Shown: positions 41,924 through 51,522 of the stretch, in pieces | How positions within the stretch are numbered: position 1 is the stretch's first letter | Layout: every line of letters begins with the position of its first letter | Origin: Corallibacter vietnamensis | GTDB taxonomy: Bacteria; Bacteroidota; Bacteroidia; Flavobacteriales; Flavobacteriaceae | Assembly: GCF_039537875.1 (NCBI RefSeq) | Contig: NZ_BAABBI010000005.1 | Coordinates: forward strand, 44,455-108,454 | Length of the DNA: 64,000 nucleotides | Direction: 5' to 3' | Program-made: the position numbers and the translations under genes | Notes under the pieces: model-generated | The model's input: the letters and a program-made list of their open reading frames with translations, nothing else | The model's database searches: none | Told to the model about the DNA's origin: nothing

Positions 41924-42736
41924 CTAGATACTTGAATTTTTATAAGGATAATTTACCGTTAGCTTTGTTCCTTTATTTATTTCAGAATCAATTTGAAATG
42001 TAGCGTTTATTAAATTCGCCCTATTTTTCATATTAATCAATCCAGAACCTAGTTCAGCTGCTTTTATATCAAAACCAACGCCATCATCAACAGCTTTAAT
42101 AAGTAAGCTATCTTCATTGTAGTTTAAAACAAGAGTTAAAGTTCCTGCTTTTGCGTATTTTATAGTATTTGAAATAAACTCTTGTATAATTCTAAATAAA
42201 ATGATACTATCTTTATTTTTAGGAAACAAAGTTTTATCTCCTAACACTTGAAGCTCTGTTTTTAAAAGGTTTAATTTATTTAAACGATCAACTTCATTTT
42301 GTACAGATTGTTGAAAACCTCTATTAACAATCACGTCACTGTTTAATGATTTTGAAAGTGCTCTCACCTCGCTCAAGCTATCTTTTACCACATTTTTTGT
42401 TTCAGTAAATTGGTCTTTTATATCTTGATTAATCTGCATACTCATAATGCTTAACTGCATATTTGCAACAGATAATAATTGACCAATATTATCATGTAGT
42501 TCTTGCCCTATGTTTTTGAGCGTTTGCTCTTGAATCTCAATTTGTGTATTAGAAAGTTCTTCTTCAAAAGCCTGTTGTTGCTTTATTTTATCTAATAATA
42601 ATTTATTTTTTCGCTTTTGAAAAACTATAAAGATTATGATAATAAGAGAACATACAATAAGCAAAACGCCAATCATATAAACTAATAGATATCTTTCTGC
42701 TGCTGTACTAACTAATCGTTCTCCGGATTGCACCAT
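41924..42736 (-). CDS. Orphan sensor histidine kinase, HisKA_3 (NarX/LiaS-like) type
   Basis: A 270-residue sensor kinase with one membrane helix (about 18-40), a linker coiled coil (about 45-75), the HisKA_3 dimerisation helix with phosphoacceptor His81 (G-Q-E-L-H-D-N-I-G-Q), and an HATPase_c domain with V-D-D-G-V-G-F-D (G1 box, about 224-231) and G-L-I-N-M-K-N-R-A (G2 box). The ATG at 42736 overlaps the 7TM gene by 25 bases. No response regulator gene is within the window on either side, so its partner must be elsewhere or downstream; the input is probably the 7TM protein. Confidence 0.88.
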   Translation of the reverse strand: MVQSGERLVSTAAERYLLVYMIGVLLIVCSLIIIIFIVFQKRKNKLLLDKIKQQQAFEEELSNTQIEIQEQTLKNIGQELHDNIGQLLSVANMQLSIMSMQINQDIKDQFTETKNVVKDSLSEVRALSKSLNSDVIVNRGFQQSVQNEVDRLNKLNLLKTELQVLGDKTLFPKNKDSIILFRIIQEFISNTIKYAKAGTLTLVLNYNEDSLLIKAVDDGVGFDIKAAELGSGLINMKNRANLINATFQIDSEINKGTKLTVNYPYKNSSI

Positions 42737-43413
42737 AATAAAGCAAAAGTAAACATTAAATACATAAACATGTTGGCTGACAAGTAAATATGTCCTTTTA
42801 AGAACACAAAATTCCAATCGGCAGTTGAAAAATAGATTTCATAAAATGTAAGTGGTGTAGTAATTAATAACCATATCAACAATACACTGCTTATGTAAAA
42901 ATTAATAGATTTAAAAAAAAGGAGTATTTTCTCTGTTTGCAGAACCTCAACTAAATATAAAATAACACCGAAAATAATTAATACTGATGTATTTATTCTT
43001 ATAAAAGAAGAGTTTTTATTATAAAATTGATCTATATGTATTATGAAATGTAATACTGATAATACAATTAAAAAAATAGAAACATACCTAAATACTTTTT
43101 TAAATAATTTATTATTCAAAATTGCAAAGAAGTAATAAAAATAAAAGCACATACTCGTGATTCCAAACAATGCGTACCACCAATAATTTTTTTCAAAAAT
43201 GGTACCATCAATGTACTGAAAATAGCCAAAAGACTTTAAATATGTAGGGTATCGTCCTAAAAGATCAATACAAAAACTATAAACCAAGAAACATATAAAA
43301 TATTTAACAGCCGTATGTTTATATTTTTTTAAGCAAAATAATCCTATTACGGCTGCTAAACCTTCTACGGAATAGGTTAAAACAAAATAATTCTGTTTTA
43401 AAAATTCCTCCAT
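42712..43413 (-). CDS. Seven-helix membrane protein, probable partner of the histidine kinase
   Basis: A 233-residue integral membrane protein with seven predicted helices at about 9-27, 35-54, 75-97, 106-127, 141-158, 170-191 and 207-226. It is rich in Phe, Tyr and Leu and has no soluble domain. The start of the histidine kinase lies inside its 3' end, implying translational coupling. Together they look like a two-gene sensory unit in which the 7TM protein detects the signal and the kinase, with its single helix, transduces it. I know no named family. Confidence 0.72.
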   Translation of the reverse strand: MEEFLKQNYFVLTYSVEGLAAVIGLFCLKKYKHTAVKYFICFLVYSFCIDLLGRYPTYLKSFGYFQYIDGTIFEKNYWWYALFGITSMCFYFYYFFAILNNKLFKKVFRYVSIFLIVLSVLHFIIHIDQFYNKNSSFIRINTSVLIIFGVILYLVEVLQTEKILLFFKSINFYISSVLLIWLLITTPLTFYEIYFSTADWNFVFLKGHIYLSANMFMYLMFTFALLWCNPEND

Positions 43414-43419
43414 AATAAT

Positions 43420-43914
43420 TTATTGTGGGTATGTTGCACTTGGTGGATGGCCTTCTCCTCCATAATCCAGACCATCACCTCCTGGAATATCATTTTTCCC
43501 TCCTTTTGTAGACGATGAAGTAGACTCACCAGTTGGCACAAAAAACATTGTTGTATAGCCTGGCATTTTTTTACTTCCTTGTTGAGCTCCTAAATAAACA
43601 CGAAGTCCATTCATAGTATACCCTAAAGCTGTTGACTGGCTATCAGCATAAATTAAATAGTTTTTAATATCATCAACAGAGTACCAAGATGAGCGGTTAT
43701 CTAAATTTGGACCTCCAAAAACAGAGTCGCTTACCAGTTCATAACGCATATTATATGCTGATGACAATATTTGAGCTTGACTTGATGTAATGAGTCCTTG
43801 CGGTTTTGTAATAGGTGGTGGAGAACCAACATCTCCACAACAAGTACCACAAAAAAAGTAATACCCTAAAACACCCAAAATAATCCCCAAAAGAAGTGTT
43901 CCTAAATTTTTCAT
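43420..43914 (-). CDS. Hypothetical anchored protein upstream of the 7TM/kinase pair
   Basis: A 164-residue protein. An N-terminal hydrophobic segment (about 5-22) ends in F-F-C-G-T-C-C-G-D-V, which could be a lipobox-like or membrane anchor with three cysteines. The mature region has P-P-P-I-T-K-P-Q and a compact domain (about 45-130), then a Ser/Gly/Pro-rich low-complexity tail. It lies 6 bases before the 7TM gene on the same strand and may form part of the same sensory unit. No homologous family was recognised; cysteine-rich low-complexity secretion is plausible. Confidence 0.65.
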   Translation of the reverse strand: MKNLGTLLLGIILGVLGYYFFCGTCCGDVGSPPPITKPQGLITSSQAQILSSAYNMRYELVSDSVFGGPNLDNRSSWYSVDDIKNYLIYADSQSTALGYTMNGLRVYLGAQQGSKKMPGYTTMFFVPTGESTSSSTKGGKNDIPGGDGLDYGGEGHPPSATYPQ

Positions 43915-43963
43915 AAGTTTTAATTAAAAGTTGATTAATAACCCGCTAAAGGTAATAAAAAAA

Positions 43964-45502
43964 TTAGCCTAACCAACCGTCCCTATCTAAACTTCTATAC
44001 TGTATTGCTTCGCTAATATGGCTGCCTTGCACATCATCACAACCTTCTAAATCTGCTATAGTTCTTGCTACTTTTAAAATTCTGTCGTAAGCACGCGCAG
44101 ATAAATTTAATCGCTCCATAGCACTCTTTAACAAAGCTTTTGATGCGTCGTCTAGTGCACAATATTTTCTTATTTGCTTTGTGGTCATTTGAGCGTTGTA
44201 GTGTATATTTTCATACGACTGAAAACGTGTTGTTTGATATATTCTTGCTTTAGTTACACGCTTTCTAATATCTACAGAAGACTCCCCTTTTCTATCATCA
44301 GAAAGTTTTTCAAAAGGTACAGGCGTTACTTCTATATGAATATCTATCCTATCTAATAACGGCCCAGAAACCTTACTTAAATAACGCTGCATTTCAGCTG
44401 GACTTGATGTTACTGGCGCGTCAGGATCGTTAAAATAACCACTAGGACTGGGATTCATACTTGCTACCAACATAAATGACGATGGATAAGTTACTGTAAA
44501 TTTTGCTCTAGAAATAGTTACCTCACGATCTTCTAACGGCTGCCTCATTACTTCTAGAACTTCTCGCTTAAACTCTGGTAATTCATCTAAAAACAATACA
44601 CCATTGTGTGACAATGATATTTCACCTGGTTGTGGATAACTACCACCACCAACAAGTGCTACATTTGAAATAGTATGATGCGGGCTTCTAAATGGGCGTT
44701 GAGCCATTAATCCGGTATGTTCTTTTACACGACCAACAACCGAATGTATTTTTGTTGTTTCTAATGCCTCGCTTAAGGTCATTGGTGGTAAAATACTTGG
44801 TAAGCGCTTTGCTAGCATTGTTTTTCCTGCTCCCGGCGGGCCTATTAATATTATATTATGTCCTCCAGCAGCCGCTATTTCCATACATCGTTTTATACTT
44901 TCCTGACCTTTTACATCAGCAAAATCAAATTCTGGAAAATCTAACTGTTTTTCAAATTCTTGACGTGTGTTAATAATGGTTTGTTCTAATGGTTCATTTT
45001 TATCAAAGTAATTGATAACCTGTTCTATTGTTTCTATGCCATAAACTTCGAGGTTATTGACAATAGCTGCTTCTTTGGCATTCTGTTTGGGTAGTATAAA
45101 GCCTTTAAAACCTTCTTCTCTTGCTTTAACAGCAATAGGTAAAGCGCCTTTTATAGGCTGTAATGTGCCGTCTAAAGATAACTCACCCATGATTAAATAG
45201 CGATCTAAATTATCTGCTTGAATTTGATTGGAAGCTGCAAGAATTCCAATAGCTAACGTTAAATCATACGCGCTACCTTCTTTTCGTAAATCAGCAGGAG
45301 ACATATTTATTATAAGCTTCTTTCCTGGTATTTTATAACCATTATTTTGAAGTGCCGCAGCAATACGATAGTTACTTTCTTTTATAGCATTATCAGGTAA
45401 GCCTACAAGATGATAACCGATACCTTTATCTACATTAACTTCTACAGTAACGGTTGAGGCTTCAACGCCAAAAACAGCGCTGGCAAAAACTTTTTTAAGC
45501 AT
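43964..45502 (-). CDS. YifB/ComM family AAA+ ATPase (Mg-chelatase-like)
   Basis: A 512-residue protein of the ComM (YifB) family. The N-terminal Lon-protease-like ChlI domain is at about 1-180, then Walker A G-P-P-G-A-G-K-T (221-228), Walker B V-L-F-L-D-E-L-P-E-F (about 305-314) with arginine finger region, and a C-terminal Mg-chelatase-type helical domain. In Vibrio and other naturally competent bacteria ComM is a helicase aiding branch migration during transformation. The neighbours offer no additional clue. The start agrees with family N-termini M-L-K-K-V-F. Confidence 0.92.
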   Translation of the reverse strand: MLKKVFASAVFGVEASTVTVEVNVDKGIGYHLVGLPDNAIKESNYRIAAALQNNGYKIPGKKLIINMSPADLRKEGSAYDLTLAIGILAASNQIQADNLDRYLIMGELSLDGTLQPIKGALPIAVKAREEGFKGFILPKQNAKEAAIVNNLEVYGIETIEQVINYFDKNEPLEQTIINTRQEFEKQLDFPEFDFADVKGQESIKRCMEIAAAGGHNIILIGPPGAGKTMLAKRLPSILPPMTLSEALETTKIHSVVGRVKEHTGLMAQRPFRSPHHTISNVALVGGGSYPQPGEISLSHNGVLFLDELPEFKREVLEVMRQPLEDREVTISRAKFTVTYPSSFMLVASMNPSPSGYFNDPDAPVTSSPAEMQRYLSKVSGPLLDRIDIHIEVTPVPFEKLSDDRKGESSVDIRKRVTKARIYQTTRFQSYENIHYNAQMTTKQIRKYCALDDASKALLKSAMERLNLSARAYDRILKVARTIADLEGCDDVQGSHISEAIQYRSLDRDGWLG

Positions 45503-45541
45503 AAGTGATTGATTTGCTTAAAAATAGTAAAAAAAGTGAAA

Positions 45542-46501
45542 TTAAAAATCTTGAATAAATGCAAAAGCTCTTGATTCATTATAATAAACTCCTTTGTATA
45601 AATGAAAACCAACATGACCGCCATGTTTAGGCATTTCTAAATGCAAATTAGCATTATTTTTCGCTTCTTTTACAGGATAACATTCTGGTGCTAAAAATGA
45701 GTCATTAAGTGCGTTTATAATAAGTGTAGGTATTTTGATATGAGGAAGAAATTGCAAACTACTACTCTGCTTATAATAATCTAAAGCGTCATTAAATCCA
45801 TGAGCTTTAGAGGTGTAAACATCATCAAAGTCTTTTAAAGTTTTTATAGATTTTATTGTCTTTACCGAAAGCTTATCTGGATGATTTTTTTGTTTTATTA
45901 GTAATTTATTTTTTAAATCTGTTTTAAACTTATCATGATATGGTTTGTTTTTTAACGTATGAAGTGCTTTACAAGAACCATACAAATCACAAGGTACAGA
46001 AACGGCAACAGCTGCTTTTATTTGGATTGGTAAATGTTCACGTTCGCCCAAATATTTTAATGTAAGATTGCCTCCAAGACTAAACCCTTTCAAAAAAATG
46101 GTATCGTAAGCTTTTGTATTTAAAACATGTTGAATAACAGCATCTAAATCCTCGGTTGCTCCTGAATGATATGATCTAAAACTTAAATTATCTTCTCCGC
46201 TACAACCTCTAAAATTCACACAAACAGCATCTATTCCGTTTTGATTAAAAAGTTTAGCTGTTCCTGTCATATAAGGACGTTGTGCATTACCTTCTAACCC
46301 ATGTAATAGAATAATTAACTTATTTGACTTTGTTTTGGAATGACTCCAATCTAAATCTAAAAAATCGCCATCAGGTAGCGTGATACGTTCACGTTCTTGT
46401 ATCAATCCGCTTACGTTTCTTATCAATCCAGAATACACAGTTGACACAAAACCATTTCTAAAAAAATACGGTGTTTTATAAGTAGACTCTAGTACGGGCA
46501 T
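45542..46501 (-). CDS. YheT-like alpha/beta hydrolase (UPF0017)
   Basis: A 319-residue alpha/beta-hydrolase. The N-terminal H-G-L-E-G-N-A (about 75-81) matches YheT-like proteins, with nucleophile K-G-F-S-L-G-G-N (about 150-157), acid in N-A-L-N-D-S-F (about 268), and histidine in K-H-G-G-H-V-G-F (about 300). I start it at the ATG 46501, 2 bases beyond the ade stop; a Met at 46558 would overlap ade by more than 50 bases. Function unknown, probably an esterase. Confidence 0.86.
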   Translation of the reverse strand: MPVLESTYKTPYFFRNGFVSTVYSGLIRNVSGLIQERERITLPDGDFLDLDWSHSKTKSNKLIILLHGLEGNAQRPYMTGTAKLFNQNGIDAVCVNFRGCSGEDNLSFRSYHSGATEDLDAVIQHVLNTKAYDTIFLKGFSLGGNLTLKYLGEREHLPIQIKAAVAVSVPCDLYGSCKALHTLKNKPYHDKFKTDLKNKLLIKQKNHPDKLSVKTIKSIKTLKDFDDVYTSKAHGFNDALDYYKQSSSLQFLPHIKIPTLIINALNDSFLAPECYPVKEAKNNANLHLEMPKHGGHVGFHLYKGVYYNESRAFAFIQDF

Positions 46502-46502
46502 A

Positions 46503-48122
46503 TTATACTTGTAATGTTGTAAACTGAAATGTTGTACCGTTAAATAATCCTTTGTCACTTAATTTCAATGAAGGAATCACCAACAGCGCCATAAAACTTA
46601 ATGTCATATATGGTGCATGCAATGTACTACCTAATTGTTTGGCAAGCTTATCTAATTCAGCATATTGTTTTCCAATAGTTTTGCCATCTTGATCACTCAT
46701 AATTCCTGCTACTGGTAGTGGCACTACTTGCGACTCAGTCTCTGAAACGGCACAAATACCGCCTCTATTTTCTATAATTAAATTTACAGCTTTACAAATC
46801 ATGTCATCATTTGCTCCCACTGCAATTATATTGTGAGAATCATGGCCTACTGAACTCGCTATAGCGCCTTCATTTAATCCAAAATTCTTTATAAAAGCCA
46901 TCGCTGGCTTATCGTTATTATATCTATTGACAACGGTCATTTTTAAAATATCCTTTTCAACATTAGATATGATATTATCTTCTTCTATTAAGGCATCTTC
47001 AATTAACTCATTGGTTACTAATTGTCCTTCTAACGCTTCTATAACACGTATTTTAGATGCATTTGAAGCAACTTTAAAATCTGATAACGATTTTTTATCT
47101 GTATTAAAATTATTAAGAATTCTGAAAGGTGTTTGTTGAATTTTTGATTCGCCATGATCATAAACCAACTCACCGTTAATGTATGTTTGTAAAGCTTTGA
47201 AGTTTTTCAAGTCTTCTACTATTACACAATCAGCTGCATCGCCCAATTGAAGTAAACCTACATCTAAATTGTAATGCTTAACTGGGTTTACGCAAGCAAC
47301 TTGCAACACTTTAAATATATCAATTCCTTTAGCAATAGCTCGTGCGCAAAGTTTATTAATATGATGAATTAGTAAATCATCAGGATGTTTATCATCACTG
47401 CAAAACATCATATTTTCAAAATGCTCTGGTAACAAATCAATTAAAGCTTCAAAATTTTTAGCTGCACTACCTTCTCTAATAAGTACTTTCATGCCTTTTT
47501 GTAGCTTTTCTAATCCTTCGTCATATGTAAAACACTCATGATCCGTAAAAATTCCCGCTTGAATATAGGTAGATAAGTCATCGCCTCGAAGTCCAGGTGC
47601 ATGCCCGTCTACAGGCTTATTGTAATGTTTTGCCCAAGCTATCTTTTTTATCACTTCAGGGTCATTATGAATAACACCTGGATAATTCATCATTTCTGCC
47701 AAATATGCAATATCTGGATTTGCTAATAATTGCTTTATATCTTCTGAATCAATAACAGCTCCTGCTGATTCAAATTGCGTTGCAGGCACACATGATGGCG
47801 CACCAAAATTAAACTTAAACGGCGTTTGCTTGCCGTTTTCAATCATAAACTCAACACCTTCTACACCAAGTACATTAGCTATCTCATGCGGATCTGAAAC
47901 TGTAGCAACCGTACCATGACAAACTGCTAGCCTAGCAAACTCACTTGGGACTAACATAGAACTTTCTATATGAATATGCGCATCAACAAAACCTGGAATA
48001 ATGTATTGATTTACATGGTGTTCTTTTTCTGCTATAGACGCAATTTTTCCGTCCTTAAAAGTTATCTCGCCTTTAAAAATTTGTTTGTTTAAAATATCTA
48101 CAATATGTCCTTGAATTTTCAT
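46503..48122 (-). CDS. ade: Adenine deaminase
   Basis: A 539-residue amidohydrolase that deaminates adenine to hypoxanthine in purine salvage. The metal site is built from D-A-H-I-H-I-E-S-S (His49, His51), a conserved Glu/Asp series E-F-A-R-L-A-V-C-H-G-T, D-G-H-A-P-G (about 178), and C-S-D-D-K-H-P-D (about 240). The C-terminal adenine_deaminase_C domain with S-S-V-G-H-D-S-H-N-I (about 416-425) is complete. It is 2 bases from the YheT-like gene; a terminator separates it from dsbD. Confidence 0.94.
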   Translation of the reverse strand: MKIQGHIVDILNKQIFKGEITFKDGKIASIAEKEHHVNQYIIPGFVDAHIHIESSMLVPSEFARLAVCHGTVATVSDPHEIANVLGVEGVEFMIENGKQTPFKFNFGAPSCVPATQFESAGAVIDSEDIKQLLANPDIAYLAEMMNYPGVIHNDPEVIKKIAWAKHYNKPVDGHAPGLRGDDLSTYIQAGIFTDHECFTYDEGLEKLQKGMKVLIREGSAAKNFEALIDLLPEHFENMMFCSDDKHPDDLLIHHINKLCARAIAKGIDIFKVLQVACVNPVKHYNLDVGLLQLGDAADCVIVEDLKNFKALQTYINGELVYDHGESKIQQTPFRILNNFNTDKKSLSDFKVASNASKIRVIEALEGQLVTNELIEDALIEEDNIISNVEKDILKMTVVNRYNNDKPAMAFIKNFGLNEGAIASSVGHDSHNIIAVGANDDMICKAVNLIIENRGGICAVSETESQVVPLPVAGIMSDQDGKTIGKQYAELDKLAKQLGSTLHAPYMTLSFMALLVIPSLKLSDKGLFNGTTFQFTTLQV

Positions 48123-48156
48123 AATCTCATTTGTGTAAAGCTACAATAAATACATA

Positions 48157-48186
48157 AAAAAAAGCGAGAACTAATCTCGCTTTTTA
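48157..48186 (-). terminator. Intrinsic terminator downstream of dsbD
   Basis: AGCGAGA (48163-48169) and TCTCGCT (48175-48181) enclose a five-base loop; on the minus strand the tail is a T run of eight or more. It lies between dsbD and ade. Confidence 0.85.
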
Positions 48187-48203
48187 AGTAAACAAAAAGT
48201 CTG

Positions 48204-50204
48204 TTATTTTTTAAAGGCTTGGATACCTTTTTCTAACCAATCGTGATATTCATTAACATCTGGCGTATAACCAACAGGCTCGCTGATATCTTCGCCTTCA
48301 GTATTTTGAATAACATATAGCGGCTGTGCATTTGTATTATAATTTAATTGCTGGTATTCTAGCCATTTATGACCATATGTTTTTATAGTATTCCCTGTGA
48401 TTTCAGATTCATATTGCTCACTTTCAGGAAGTTTTTTTCTATCATCAACATATAAAGATATAAGTACAACTTCTTCATTTAACTGTTGAAAAATTCGTTC
48501 TTCAATCCAAACTTGTTCTTCCATTTTACGACAGTTTACACAAGTTATTCCTGTAAAATCAAGCATAATTGGCTTATTTACTTTTTTAGCATACGCTAAA
48601 CCTTCATCATAGTCATGAAATGCAATTAAATCATGTGGTCCATAATGTGCGTTCTCTGGTAAATCTTTTTTAACAATGCCTCCAGATGCACTCACTTGTT
48701 TTTTTGTATAACCAACACCATAAGGTGACTCGCTATTTGTACTCATTGGCGGCGGAAATCCACTGATAAGCTTTAATGGTGCACCCCAAAGTCCTGGAAT
48801 CATGTAAACTGTAAACGCTAATGTAATTAAAGCCATACATAGTCTTCCTACAGAAATATGCGTTAAAGGAGAATCGTGAGGAAGCTTTATTTTTCCTAAA
48901 AGATATAATCCTAAAGTTCCGAAAATAGCAATCCAAATAGCTAAAAATACTTCACGCTCTAGAAAATGCCATTCTAACACCAAGTCTATCATTGATAAAA
49001 ACTTGAATGCAAACGCCAATTCTAAAAATCCTAAAACTACTTTCACGGTATTTAACCAACCTCCTGATTTAGGTAATGAGTTTAACCAACTTGGGAAAAA
49101 TGCAAACAATGCAAATGGTAACGCGATTGCTGACGAGAACCCTAACATACTAATTATAGGCGCAATACCACCTTTAGTCGCAGCATCAAGCAACGCGGTT
49201 CCTGCTATAGGAAATGTACATGAAAAAGAAACAACTGCTAACGCTAATGCCATAAAGAAAATTCCGATGATACCACCTTTATTTGCGCCACTATCAACTT
49301 TGTTTACCCAAGAGTTTGGCAGCATTATTTCAAAAGCTCCCATAAAAGAAAATGCAAATATTAACAAGGCAACAAACATAATCGCATTAAAAACAACACC
49401 TGTAGAAAACTCATACATGGCATTACTACCAAAAATAGCCGAAATAGCAGTTCCTAGAAGTGTATAGATTACAATAATGAAAAAGCCATATAATAAGGCA
49501 TTTTTTATTCCTGACGCTCTGGTTTTACTTTGTTTGGTAAAGAAACTAACCGTCATAGGAATCATTGGGAATACACAAGGTGTTAGCAATACCAAAAATC
49601 CTAAAAAGAATGATGTGAAAAAGATAGAGAATAAACTTTTAGAAGTTGTTTCATTTGTATTGTCTTCAGAAACAGTCGTAGATTGTGTTTTATCATCTGA
49701 AGCATTCTCTAAAGAAGTTGTTGCTTCTTGGGTGTTTTCAAAATTAAACTCAACAACTTTTTGTGGATAAATACAACGTGCATCATCACATGCTTGATAC
49801 AAAATTTCTACAGAAATAGTTTTCAGATCTGGATTTAAAAGCTCTACTTTTTGAATAAATGTAGCTTCTTCATCAAAGTAATTTAAATCTACTTCAAAAA
49901 CTTTATCATAAGATGTAATGTATGGACTCTCCTTAACATCGCCTATAAGTTTAATATTATCAACTGTATCAATAGAATCAAAAAGAAACTCTGTTGGGTT
50001 TGGTGTTATTTTATCGCCTACATCAGGTAAATGTTGTGAGTATAAATGCCAATGTGTTTCTATATCGGCTTCAAAAACAAGATTATATTCTGTGTCTGAT
50101 AGTTTTTCTACCTTGGTTGTCCATGTTACAGGATTTAACATTTGTGCATGAGATACAAATGCAAGTATGAATACCGTTAGAAATAATGTTAGTTTGAGTT
50201 TCAT
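48204..50204 (-). CDS. dsbD: Thiol:disulfide interchange protein, DsbD-like
   Basis: A 666-residue three-domain electron shuttle passing reducing power from the cytoplasm to periplasmic thiols. After a signal (1-20) come an N-terminal immunoglobulin-like DsbD-alpha domain (about 22-150), an eight-helix CcdA-type membrane core with Cys in T-P-C-V-F-P-M (about 208) and F-S-C-T-F-P (about 330), and a C-terminal thioredoxin domain with Cys555/Cys558 (I-T-C-V-N-C-R-K). Its start overlaps the tilS stop by 4 bases, so the pabB-tilS-dsbD genes form one unit. Confidence 0.93.
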   Translation of the reverse strand: MKLKLTLFLTVFILAFVSHAQMLNPVTWTTKVEKLSDTEYNLVFEADIETHWHLYSQHLPDVGDKITPNPTEFLFDSIDTVDNIKLIGDVKESPYITSYDKVFEVDLNYFDEEATFIQKVELLNPDLKTISVEILYQACDDARCIYPQKVVEFNFENTQEATTSLENASDDKTQSTTVSEDNTNETTSKSLFSIFFTSFFLGFLVLLTPCVFPMIPMTVSFFTKQSKTRASGIKNALLYGFFIIVIYTLLGTAISAIFGSNAMYEFSTGVVFNAIMFVALLIFAFSFMGAFEIMLPNSWVNKVDSGANKGGIIGIFFMALALAVVSFSCTFPIAGTALLDAATKGGIAPIISMLGFSSAIALPFALFAFFPSWLNSLPKSGGWLNTVKVVLGFLELAFAFKFLSMIDLVLEWHFLEREVFLAIWIAIFGTLGLYLLGKIKLPHDSPLTHISVGRLCMALITLAFTVYMIPGLWGAPLKLISGFPPPMSTNSESPYGVGYTKKQVSASGGIVKKDLPENAHYGPHDLIAFHDYDEGLAYAKKVNKPIMLDFTGITCVNCRKMEEQVWIEERIFQQLNEEVVLISLYVDDRKKLPESEQYESEITGNTIKTYGHKWLEYQQLNYNTNAQPLYVIQNTEGEDISEPVGYTPDVNEYHDWLEKGIQAFKK

Positions 50205-51508
50205 TTAGTTAGTGTTATTTTTAAAATATTTGTTGTGCTATTGGTAATCTTAAACCGGCTATCCATTCTGTAGCCAATTACCCAAACAATTTGTTCTTCT
50301 GAACACAAAAGTCTGACTTGCTCTTTAGCAAAAAGTGACAGTTTTTCGTCTTTAAAATATTTGCTAATTTTTTTTGAGCCTTTCATACCAAAAGGACAAA
50401 AATAGTCGCCTTTTTTCCACGTTCTTACAGTTAATGGGAATTTTAACAAATCTTTATCAACGTAAATATTATTTAAATCGTTATCTACAAAATCGTTAAC
50501 CTTTTGAAATGATAAAACACCTGAAGTAATTTTAACAGGCTCTAAATGGTTTACCAAAATTGGTGTTGATTCTGAATTAAGATTTTCAGAAAGTATTAAA
50601 AAATCTCGGTCTTTAAGTAAAACATGTGTTTGCGAACTAACAGATTTTCCAGATTGTGCATCTAGTAAATTCGTAATATCATCCCAAGCTGTAAATCCGT
50701 AGTCATTAAGCAACTCATATAAGTACGCTTTAGGATTAGATAATTTTTTTAATGCTAAAATATCAAACATCAACATGCCTTCTTTTTCAGTAACAACACG
50801 TTTATAAACCTGTTTTAAAGCATCATGAATAATAGTTTTTGATGCTGATAAATATTGTTGGGTTTTACTAAAATTTTCTAATAACTGTGGATTGATTGTT
50901 TTTAACGTAGGAATTACATCATGACGTAATTTATTACGCAAATATTTGGTTGATGCATTGCTACTATCATCACGCCAAGTAATTTTATTTTCTTGAGCAT
51001 ACGCCTCTATTTCTGTTCTAGAAAACGGTAATAACGGACGAACAATATTTTTATTTATTTCTGGAATTCCTGTTAAGCCTTCTAATCCGGTTCCGCGCGT
51101 AAGGTTTATTAAAAAGGTTTCTAAATTATCATCAGCATGATGCGCTGTTAAAATATAATCAAAACCTAATTGTGCTGCTAATTCTTGAAACCAAGCATAA
51201 CGCAATTCTCTTGCTGCCATTTGTGTTGAAAGCTTTTGGGTTTTAGCATAGACATTCGTATTAAAATGCTCTACAAATGCTTCTAGTTGTAAATTATCTG
51301 CTAGTTGCATCACAAAAGTCTCATCAGCATCACTTTCCTCTTCTCGTAAATGAAAATTACAATGCGCTAAACTCACATCAAGCTGTAAGCTATGACATAA
51401 ATATGTTAGCACAACACTATCTATTCCTCCAGAAACGGTAATAAGAAGTTTGCTTTTATTTAAAAAAGAAAGGTTGTTATTAATATGTGTTTTAAAGGCT
51501 TTGAGCAT
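50201..51508 (-). CDS. tilS: tRNA(Ile)-lysidine synthetase
   Basis: A 435-residue ATP-pyrophosphatase-fold enzyme that modifies C34 of the CAU-anticodon tRNA-Ile to lysidine. The PP-loop S-G-G-I-D-S is at about 26-31, and the H-A-D-D-N-L-E-T motif (about 121-128) and R-P-L-L-P-F-S-R segment belong to the same domain. TilS-specific C-terminal domains follow (about 230-435), including K-G-D-Y-F-C-P-F-G-M and K-K-I-S-K-Y-F-K-D-E. The start is put at the ATG at 51508 (M-L-K-A-F); the ATG two codons earlier is an alternative. Overlaps dsbD by ATGA. Confidence 0.94.
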   Translation of the reverse strand: MLKAFKTHINNNLSFLNKSKLLITVSGGIDSVVLTYLCHSLQLDVSLAHCNFHLREEESDADETFVMQLADNLQLEAFVEHFNTNVYAKTQKLSTQMAARELRYAWFQELAAQLGFDYILTAHHADDNLETFLINLTRGTGLEGLTGIPEINKNIVRPLLPFSRTEIEAYAQENKITWRDDSSNASTKYLRNKLRHDVIPTLKTINPQLLENFSKTQQYLSASKTIIHDALKQVYKRVVTEKEGMLMFDILALKKLSNPKAYLYELLNDYGFTAWDDITNLLDAQSGKSVSSQTHVLLKDRDFLILSENLNSESTPILVNHLEPVKITSGVLSFQKVNDFVDNDLNNIYVDKDLLKFPLTVRTWKKGDYFCPFGMKGSKKISKYFKDEKLSLFAKEQVRLLCSEEQIVWVIGYRMDSRFKITNSTTNILKITLTK

Positions 51509-51522
51509 GTTCAAAAATAAGG

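Noticed and set aside
43420..43914. Calling this gene a lipoprotein outright
   Set aside because: The cysteines after the hydrophobic stretch do not fit a strict lipobox, so it was called anchored hypothetical.
49003..49467. 154-codon plus-strand frame antisense to dsbD
   Set aside because: Asn/Ala-rich composition reflects the opposite strand of membrane helices; no independent support.
49762..49770. Exact DnaA box in dsbD
   Set aside because: A single box inside coding sequence is expected by chance; a similar one lies at 44631-44639.
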